DNA from: Adiantum capillus-veneris
Taxonomy: Eukaryota; Streptophyta; Polypodiopsida; Polypodiales; Pteridaceae
Direction of reading: 5' to 3'
Assembly (NCBI GenBank): GCA_014529385.2
Contig: CM043962.1
Location: forward strand, 47,177,098 to 47,241,097
DNA: 64,000 bases
Shown here: one piece after another, positions 56,124-64,000 of the stretch
How the letters are laid out: each line of letters opens with the position of its first letter
How positions within the stretch are numbered: the first letter of the stretch is position 1
Notes under the pieces: generated by a model
The model's database searches: none
What the model was told of the DNA's origin: nothing
What the model saw: the letters and a program-made list of their open reading frames with translations, nothing else
Program-made: the position numbers and the translations under genes

Positions 56124-56940
56124 GTTGTTTTGGTTCTGTCTCAGTTGTGTGGTTGCCGACAGTTTTTTGGATTGGTTTTACTGCTCTTTGGTTGTACAGG
56201 TTGCCAGACATGGCAGTACGCACGTCAGAATTGAGCTCTTTGTTACGAGATTTGATGGGTCAGATTTCGCTTGGTGGAGCTCGCATATGCTTGATGCATT
56301 GACTTGTTTGGGCTAGGCATTGCCACTGCAGGGCAAGGATGCGAGGCCAGAGTCTATGTCTGACAGTGCCTGGGAGGACTTGGGTGCACTAGCGCGGTCG
56401 ACGATTATGTTGAACCTAGTAGAGTCAGCCTATTGCATAGTTATGCAAGCACATACAACTAGAGATTTACGGCAGCTGTTGTGTCAGAGATATGGCACTT
56501 CAAAGTCCAGAGATGCGCCTAGAGCTAGATGTAGGTCTCAGTGACGGAGACTGCGCACTTGTTGGCATTGTGGACACACAGGACACATTCAGAAGCGTTG
56601 TTTTCGCAGGATGCGACAGCGCAAACTTCAATACAGGTTGGATGCTTCAGCTTTGACTACATCGGAGGCCGATGTTGTGTATGAGGCTACACACGACGGT
56701 GAGGTCGTTCTTGCTTCCATGTTTACTCTTCAGGTTCTCATGTCATGCGATGGCACAGTACCTTCGTAGTGGATGCTAGATACTGATGCTTCATTTCACG
56801 TTTCTTCGAGAGCGCAAGTACTTTTGCTCGTATGCTAGCGGTTTGCTTGGATATGTGCTCTTGACTGATGGTTCGGTCCATGACATTGTTGGTGCCGGAG
56901 ATGTTCAGATGTCATTGCCGAGTGGAGCAATGCTAGTGCT
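56124..56940 (+). mobile_element. Ty1/copia fragment D (gag to protease)
   Basis: Broken frames read as copia gag: FDGSDFAWWSSHMLDAL (about 56255-56305), LARSTIMLNLVESAY (about 56388), a zinc knuckle CWHCGHTGHIQKRC (about 56560-56600), and a protease remnant W.LDTDASFHVS (about 56770-56805). It differs clearly from the A/B/C family. On the left it abuts the H LTR and on the right it is cut by the LTR of copia C at 56941. It is an old, broken piece with several breaks. Confidence 0.65.
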
Positions 56941-57132
56941 TGAAGGAGTACGAGCGGAAGTGTGACGCGAGAGAGAGTGCGAGAAGAAGAGCACGACGAT
57001 ATGGTGAACTCGCTCTACTGTAATGTGTAGAGCATAGTGAGTTCTTATTAGGTTTTTACAAAAGAATATGTGTACATACTTGGCGGCCCGCCCACTTACC
57101 TGGGCGACCACATTGGGCTTTATACCCCAACA
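56941..57132 (-). repeat. 3' LTR of copia C (192 bp)
   Basis: It matches the LTRs of A and B along its whole length, with TG...CA ends on the minus strand, and has the purine tract next to it at 57133-57145. Confidence 0.94.
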
Positions 57133-57221
57133 ACCTCCCACTTAAAGTCCAATGTGGTACTTTAAGTGTGAGAGAAGCTACTATACAAGCTAATATACAA
57201 GAGATCTAGAGAAGTGATGTA

Positions 57222-60200
57222 CTACCCTACACCTAACTGCTTGCGAAAATGCGCAAAGCTCTCTGAGGGAAGTCCTTTTGTAAGTAGATCAGCAGGATTT
57301 TCTGTGGTGTGAACTTTGACAAGCTGAAGTTGCTTATCCTCGAGCATTTCCCTGATGAAATGATACTTCAGATCCACATGCTGTGTCTTTGAGTGATAAA
57401 CTGGATTGCGAGCCAATTGTATAGCACTTTGACTATCACAATATAACACAGGCATCTCTTCTTTGATTCCCAAATCTGTTACTAGTCGATTAAGCCAAAT
57501 TGATTCTTTGCATGCCTCTAATGCTGTAACATATTCAACCTCTGTAGTAGACTGAGTAACACAATCTTGTAATCTAGAACGCCATGATACTGCTCCACCA
57601 GCCAATGTAAAGACATACCCTGATGTAGACCTTCGGTTGTCTAAGTCACCTGCATAATCTGAGCCTGTAAAACCTTTACACTTAGCTCCTGACTCCCATA
57701 GCATATACGCATACTCTTTGTAGCTTTCAGGTATCTCAATATTCCTTTCACTGCCTCCCAATGTTTCTTGTCTGGGTTTGACATGTATCGACTTACTACT
57801 CCCACTGCAAATGCAATGTCTGTGCGAGTAGTAATCATTGCATACATTAAACTACCCACTGCAGACGCATATGGAATCTTATCCATTTCAGCCTGTTCTT
57901 CCTCAGACACAAGACAATCTTGTTTGCTAAGTTTCACATATGGTGGCAATGGAACACTCAATGCCTTTTCCTTCTCCATATTGAAACGTTGCAAAACCTT
58001 GTCAATATACTCTGTTTGAGATAACCAAATCAACTTCTTTGATCTGTCTTGCCTCACCCATGTCTTTCATGTCAAACGATTTTGGCATCTTTGACTTCAA
58101 AGCTGAAATTTCTTTCAAGTGCTTGCCAGCAATCAACTTGTCATCCACATACAAAATAAGGATCAGCCAACTGCCATCCTTAGCCTTCTTTGTATTTAGA
58201 CTGATCGAACTCACTACGTTTGTAGCCTTGAGAAAGCATAAACTTGTGGAACTTATGGTACCATGCCCTCGGTGATTGTTTGAAGCCATAAAGACTCTTT
58301 AACAACTGGCATACCAAATCTTCCTTGCCTTTCTCAACAAACCCTTCTGGCTACTGCATGTAAATTTCCACATCTAAATCACCATGCAAGAACGTTGTCT
58401 TGACATCCATTTGGTGCAACACCAAATCTAATATGGCAACCAATGCAAGAAAGCATCTCAATGTAGTCATCTTGACCACCGGAGAGAAGACTTCATCAAA
58501 GTCAATGCCTTGTTCTTGCTTAAAGCCCTTGGCAACAAGCCTTGCTTTGTACTTTGGCTGACTATCATGAGCGGTGATCTTATACTTGTAAACCCATTTA
58601 CAAGGTAGAGCCTTTTTGCCCTGTGGTAATTTGACTAGCTTCCATGTTTGGTTTTTATGCAGAGCTGTCAACTCTAACTGCATGGCCAATTGCCAATTCC
58701 CGGAGTCCTTCATTTGCACTGCTTCCTTGTAACATGAAGGCTCATTGCAATCAGTCAACATGACATAGTTCATAGATGGAAAAAACCTATCAGGAGGTCG
58801 TGTGATACGTCCAGATCTACGCACAATAGGTGGCTCAGGCTCAGCCACAACCTGTGGTTCCAATCTATCCTGTCCTTGCTCCTCTTGAGCCCTGACATTT
58901 TGTCTTGCACGTGCAGGTCCATCTTCTTGGAAGATAACTCTTCTAATCTCCTCAACCCTCTCTAGTTTAGAATGATATTTGGATTCATTAAAGTGAACAT
59001 CATTGCTGTGGACAACCTTTCTGGATTCGGGATCCCAAAGTCTGTACCGTATCTCACCAAAATTACCATAGCCTAGAAAGATGCACTTTCTACTCTTTGG
59101 CTCAAGTTTGTTCCTAAATTCCTTTGGAACGTGAGTAAATGCCTCACAGCCAAAGACTCTGAGATGCTTGTATGAGGGCATTTTGCCTGACCATACCATC
59201 TCTGGCACTGAATCCTTCTGCAAAACCTTGCTAGGAGATCTATTTACAATATGAACAGCTGTTGATACAGCTTCAGCCCAAAACCCATTTGGCAGTTGTG
59301 CATTAGACAACATACTTCTGACCTTCTCTTGTATGGTCCTATTCATCCTCTCAACAACACCATTTTGAGGAGGATTGTAAGGAGCAGTAAGTTCACGTTT
59401 TATACCTTTTGACTTACAAAAGTCCTGAAAGGCCTTTGAAACATACTCTCCATCATTGTCAGTGCGTAATCATTTAAGCTTGCCACTCTGATTTTCCACA
59501 AGTGTCACAAACGTTTTGAAAACACTAAACGCTTCATCCTTGTGCTTGAGAAAGTAAACCCATACTTTCCTCAAGTAATCATCTATAAATGTCATAAAGT
59601 AAGAAGCTCCCCCTAGAGATAGGTTAGGCATAGGTCCACACAAATCACTATGAACAAGTGCCAACTGTGTATCTCTTCTACTGCTTCTATGCTTATGTGG
59701 CTGCTGTGTTTGCTTACCATACAGACAATGTTCACAGAATTCAAAATCATTAAATGAAAAGCCAGGCAAATAACCAAAACGAGACAAGATTTCCATTCCC
59801 TTCTTGGACATATGTCCTAACCGGCTATGCCACAAAGAAACGTTCGGCTGCTCGGTTACATTGATTACATTTTTAGAGATATTTGATACATAAATCATGT
59901 GAAGTCCTCCAGACTTTACTCCATGTGCTACTGTCATAGAACCCTTGGATATCTTCCACATGTTCTGTCCAAAAGTGGTGACGGAGCCAGCATCATCAAG
60001 TAAACCTGTGCTGATCAAGCTCTTTGTAATTGCGGGAACATGTCTCACATTCTTCAGCGTGAGAGAAGAGCCATTCTGAAACTTCAATTGAACATCTCCA
60101 ACACCTAAGATCTCACATGTCTACCCATTGCCTAGCCGAACATGATCTTTAGTGGTCACATAAGAGGTAAACCACTCCTTGTTTGGAGACACATGAAGTG

Positions 60201-61166
60201 ATGCCCCTGAGTCTATAATCCAGTCACTCAGTGCATTTCCATCAGATGCTGTAAGAAGAGCTGAGTCCATTGTATTCTTCAAGAAGTAGATGTCTCCTGA
60301 CACTAGACTGTCATCCTCTGCAATAGTGTTTGTCACATTTATTTCTTGAATCTTCACTGAGGACTTGTTCTTCTCACCATGGTCTTCAGCTTTCTCTTTG
60401 CCTTTTTTTGCTTTCCATTCTCTGCAGTCTCTTTTCATGTGACCCTTCTTGCCACAATGGTAGCATTCTATGTCACTCTTGCCTTTAGCACTGCGGGACT
60501 TGCTACGAGACTGATTCCTCTTTCCACCTTTGTACGTTTCTTTGGTCCTTCCCCTAACAACTAAGGCTGTTCCTTTGCCTTTGTCCATTGTCTTTCTATT
60601 GGTTTCTTCAGTAAGCAGACTTCCTTCTACACCTGCTATGTTCAACCATCTGGAGGTGCAGAATTACTCAAAGCTGTGCGAAAAGTGTCCCAACTTTCCG
60701 GCAATGTGATCAACAGGAACATAGCTCTAACAGGTTCATCAAACTTGACACCTTGAGCTGACAATTGACTGTAGATTTAGTTGAATTCATTCAGATGATT
60801 GGACATAGGTGTCCCTTCTTTCATCTTCAAGTCAACAAGCTTCTTAAGCCAGTATATCTGTGAAGCTGCACTCTGCTTCTCATAAAGATCACTCAGCTTT
60901 AACCATGCTTGATAAGCCGACATCTCGTCTGCTACATTGAAGTAAACGCTTTCTGCCAAAGTTAGCATAATGGTAGAAAGTGCCAATTTATCCATTTCGC
61001 TCCATTCATCTTCGTCCATATCTTCTGGTTTTATCCCCTTGAGCTTTATTGGTTTTATCTGCTTCTTTTGTACCAACACGTGCCAAATCTGCTTCTTCCA
61101 CAATGGGAAATTGGTTCCATCCAGCTTCTTGATATTGTAAAGAGCAGTGTCCTGTGATCCAGCCAT
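57222..61166 (-). pseudogene. gag-pol region of copia C (fossil)
   Basis: Gag starts at 61166 with MAGSQDTALYNIKK. The zinc knuckle CYHCGKKGHMKRDC is at about 60430-60475 and protease DSGASLHVSP at about 60185-60215. GAG-pre-integrase and integrase run from about 59880 to 59250 (LWHSRLGHM, HSDLCGP). RT lies at about 58640-58000 and RNase H with tail at about 57680-57222. A frame of 331 codons (59346-58351) covers the integrase end and RT start. This is a broken copy. Confidence 0.88.
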
Positions 61167-61930
61167 AGCTACGCTTCACAGTAGTTTACTTTCCTGGGAA
61201 AAATTCGGCAGAGTTTCCCCTGTAAACTGTCCTCTGAACCAATATCAACTTGTCAAATGAACCAAGAAAGCTTCAGATTCTGCAGAAATTTCGGCAGAGT
61301 CTCCTTTGTAAAATGGCTCTGGTGTACTAAAAAACAGACCAAAAAACAGCTGAAAAAACCACTGTCTCTCTAACACTGTAAGCTGTGGGTAAACCTGTCC
61401 TGCACCTGTAATGTCTCTCACTGTCCGGTCACTGTCCTGTAAGCATAGACTGCGACAATGCCTCAACGGCAGTAAAGCAAAGATGCAATCCCAACTGTCT
61501 AACTCACAGTCAATACATCCTAGCTGCCTATCTAAGGGTGCTCGAGGGATCGCTCTAAGACTTGTATCACCGAAAGGATCTCAACATTCGAGAATCCCCC
61601 AGCTCAATAAAACCTCACTCGACCCTCAACAAAGGCTGCAGTAAATCTGACAGTACATAGACTTTCCACAAAGTCATACATCCACAAATTTCTCACTATA
61701 TGCTATAACCGCTGCAGCGGTTGTTTGCTGCGTGACTCACAGACAGCAAACCCTCAACAGACATACATCATCTCTGTGAATACATCCCATGTGGAAGTAC
61801 CTGCAATGTCAGGATGAAATCTGGAATATCAAGCAACAAACACAAGCTACCTGATGAACTAGTGAATGTCGCCTACAGTCTGTGTGTAGATGCGCCCGTG
61901 TCGTATGTGACACGCCTCCAAGAACTGTCA

Positions 61931-62234
61931 AGTACTTGGAGTATGCTGCTTGGCAGCTATAGACATCAACATCTGCATAGCACTGCTTCTGAGAAAAACA
62001 GTGACTTGAAACAAATCTGGATCCTTCTCTTGCAAGTGATCTTAATTGGTTTATGCCCTGTAAGACATTGCGGTGAAGACGGGAGCGCGCCCAATGCACG
62101 ATGAAGTAAGGGTGGGAGTGGCTGATAAGTCCGGGTTAGACGGCGAAGATACCTCGAATCAAATCGAATCAAATTCCAATAGCTCTGTCTGCTCTTTTGT
62201 AGAAAAGAACAGACTGAAGAGACTTTTAGCACTT
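61931..62234 (-). other. Leader-like sequence left of LTR E
   Basis: This stretch lies between the break-off point of copia C and LTR E. Given the minus orientation of LTR E it is where that element's leader would be. No clear gag or primer site was recognised. Short shared sequence (ACAGTTCTTGGAGG) stands at the C boundary. Confidence 0.4.
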
Positions 62235-62249
62235 CAATAACAACTAAAC

Positions 62250-62293
<44 letters not shown>

Positions 62294-62882
62294 GACACGC
62301 GACACGGAGTGGCGGAATTCCACCCCAAAGAGTATTGGCCCCAAACCTTGGCATCCCTTTCGGTATTCCTTATATTGCATCAACACAGTACAAGCCGGTA
62401 CTCCAGACTCTGCACCTTCGTACTGAAGCATGCCAAAGAATGAGCCCTAGCCTCATATTTAAAGGCCCTTGGCCTGAAAAGCAGTTATAGTAAAAAAGCC
62501 TTTAAAACTCAAAAGCTTCTGTTTCAAAAGCAAAGCCAAAAAAGCTGCCAGCGCAATTTACGGAAATCTGTACAGCCTGCCACGTCATCAGCTAGCGCAA
62601 AACGCGGAAATCTGTATAGCCTGCCACGTCATCAGCCAGCGCAATTTTCGGAATTTGTATGCTGCCTTAGGGTTAGGGTTAGGGTTTTTGGCAGAAATTA
62701 GGGTTTGCAGGTTTTAGGGTTAGGGTTTCCAGAATTAGGGTTTACAGGTTTCAGGGTTAGGGTTTCCAGCATTAGGGTTTCAGCAGTTAGGGTTTCTGGC
62801 AGACATTAGGGTTTAGGCCCCTCGGCCACATCTGTACGTTGACTCCATTCTTTAGGCTTTGACATGTCAGCAATTTGTTACA
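62235..62882 (-). repeat. LTR E, gypsy F-type family, with telobox and TGACGTGGC repeats
   Basis: Read on the minus strand it starts TGTAACAAATTGC at 62882; the inner edge (about 62235) is approximate. It shares with LTR F the AAACCCTAA array (62666-62816 here), GGAATACCGAAAGGGATGCC (about 62345-62365) followed by GGGGCCAATA, and a CT-repeat (62251-62292). Three tandem units of about 45 bp (about 62545-62660) contain TGATGACGTGGCAGGC followed by ATTTCCG. It interrupts LINE-like sequence at 62883. Confidence 0.7.
62666..62816. repeat. Interspersed TTAGGG/AAACCCTAA array in LTR E
   Basis: The stretch has about ten TTAGGGTTT or GTTAGGG units, partly directly repeated, with spacers such as GGCAGAAA. 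Orientation is opposite to the array at 28809-28965, as expected from the element's orientation. Confidence 0.9.
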
Positions 62883-63260
62883 CCCAAAACCCTCTCTGAA
62901 TGGACAGTGAAAGCGGCCTCTTATCTCATAGTATACTGGGCAGTGACATGTAATGTAGCTCTATCTCTGGCTCTATCTGGCACACGTGACAAATCCTGGA
63001 CTTAGCGGGTACTCTACTCCTCTAAATCTGCCTGTCTTGATCTCTAGCTGATGTGAGGATGTGCGTATCTGACCAATAGCACATTGTATCCCGTGGGATA
63101 GATGAGTATCCATGTATCCTAGTTAGATCGCAAAACCATCCTCCGTGAGTTGGAGAAGATGCTCTCTATAGAAAGTCATCTTCCTACCTAGCTCATGTGT
63201 AGGTTGTATCCATGTCCTCTTCGTATCCAACTGAATCAAGTCTTGTTTGAAGAGCCTGGT
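62883..63260 (-). pseudogene. Fragment of a LINE-type C-terminal zinc-binding domain
   Basis: On the minus strand one frame reads QIRTSSHQLEIKTGRFRG (about 63060-63010) and another reads CHCPVYYEIRGRFHCPF (about 62950-62900). The pattern of RTSSH..EI..GR, then a Cys/His segment with CPxYxxxR, is typical of the region after RT in several non-LTR retroelements. There are at least two in-frame stops and a frame change, so it is a remnant. LTR E breaks it at 62882. Confidence 0.45.
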
Positions 63261-63783
63261 AATCTGAAACCGGCCCGTAGGGCAGTAGGCGTTGGCTTTC
63301 ACCCGAAATTCTTTACTTTAGGCACACACACACACAGAGCACTTTGCAAAGAGAACCTGCGACGGGAATAAACACTTGAATACACACACGGCTCAAAAGC
63401 TAGAATGCCCCGAGTAGACGCCGACAACCTGTAGGCCCCAAAATTGGCGCCCCTTTTGGTGTTTCTTTATTCTTTGAGAGGGTAAATTACAAAGTAAGGT
63501 CTTGGGAATCCTTTACCTATATCACACTAGATACCACCTGATTTGGCCAAATTTCGGCAGCATAACAGCCCCAAAACTTGCGCGAAATCAATTCCCCTGT
63601 TGGATCTCACTTACACTAGCATAAACCCTCTGATTCCTGCCCAAAAACAGTAAATTCAGCTTGCTGTATTTACTGGTTTTTGCCCTGTTTTCAGCCCCAA
63701 ACAGTCCCCTAGCTGTCCTCTGCCAGTGGGGCACGATACCCAAGAGTTCTAGTGTCCGTATGGCTGAAAAACAGTCAATTTTC
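63261..63783 (-). other. LTR- or leader-like sequence, minus strand
   Basis: The minus strand contains AACACCAAAAGGGGCGCCAA followed by TTTTGGGGCC (about 63425-63465), a variant of the GAAATACCGAAAGGGGCGCC stretch in LTR F and LTR E. This suggests a third, diverged LTR of that class here. Its ends were not found. A short (AC)n run is at 63320-63335. No coding signal was recognised. Confidence 0.4.
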
Positions 63784-64000
63784 CATAGTTACATGGGACG
63801 GCGGGTCGGGGTCGGGAACGGGGTCGTGACGGCAAAAGTCAGGAAACAGGGACGGGGGTCGGAACGGCAAAAAAAAAGAGAGTTTTTTTGGCATTTTTTG
63901 ACCTACACACATGCCACACACATAGAGCATCACTTTGACCATAAATTTACACTAAATAGACCAAAGAACACGAGTCATATAGGCTGAAATGTGCTAATAA
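63784..64000. mobile_element. Start of a third CATAG-type hAT MITE (runs off the window)
   Basis: It begins CATAGTTACATGGGACGG, sharing CATAGTTAC with the element at 42468, followed by a subterminal zone rich in GGGTCGGG, GGAACGG and GACGG motifs. The other end lies outside the window, so the target duplication cannot be checked (the left flank is CAATTTTC). Confidence 0.55.

Larger units (their letters stand above)
56941..61930 (-). mobile_element. Ty1/copia retrotransposon C (Tork/Tnt1-like), minus strand
   Basis: Same family as A and B. The 3' LTR is at 56941-57132, then RNase H to gag read rightward on the plus strand up to 61166, then leader sequence to about 61930, where similarity to B stops. 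No 5' LTR is present in the window, so no target duplication can be checked. It is inserted in, or joined to, copia D. It is broken, with several breaks, and its derived differences group it with B. Confidence 0.92.

Overview
This is repeat-dense nuclear DNA from a land plant. The evidence is Tork/Tnt1-like Ty1/copia and chromodomain-bearing Ty3/gypsy elements with plant tRNA-iMet primer sites, plant L1-type LINEs, hAT-type MITEs, plant telobox motifs (AAACCCTAA) and one plant-specific receptor-like kinase gene of the CRCK family. A Penelope-like (PLE) reverse transcriptase together with this nesting suggests a large-genome, seed-free vascular plant such as a fern or lycophyte. That placement is an inference and a conifer is not excluded. 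All readings are by eye, with no database search.

Layout. Positions 1-322 hold a dispersed repeat ending in a (CT)n(AC)n microsatellite. Positions 323-14271 are the most unusual object: a PLE-like reverse transcriptase region (about 2.9-6.45 kb) between two direct repeats of about 2.33 kb, each carrying a TATA promoter and bounded by (AC)n runs. The right repeat was later split by a young copia element (A, 7231-12656). A second copia element (B, minus strand, 14886-20456) has a perfect 5-bp target duplication. From 20.46 to 26.05 kb lie AT-rich non-coding DNA with microsatellites, a second copy of the 1-322 repeat and the 5' part of a LINE.

From 26.05 to 38.17 kb is a pile of LTR fragments and two broken gypsy elements, F (+) and G (-), that meet tail to tail near 33.09 kb. 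F is interrupted by a 345-bp hAT-like MITE. From 38.2 to 41.35 kb is the only recognisable host gene, a CRCK-like kinase with four visible exons and no visible last exon. A 740-bp hAT-type MITE with a perfect 8-bp target duplication (42468-43207) and a degraded full-length LINE on the minus strand (43.39-48.85 kb) follow. A chromodomain gypsy element (H, 48848-56123), a copia fragment (D), a third copy of the A/B copia family (C, minus), an LTR carrying telobox repeats (E), a LINE tail and the start of a third CATAG-type MITE complete the window.

Most coding signal is transposon-derived and broken. The parts of general interest are the PLE with LTR-like repeats placed at (AC)n, the LTRs carrying telobox and TGACGTGGC arrays, the CATAG-ended MITEs with dense subterminal motifs, and the kinase gene that stops at an exon boundary.
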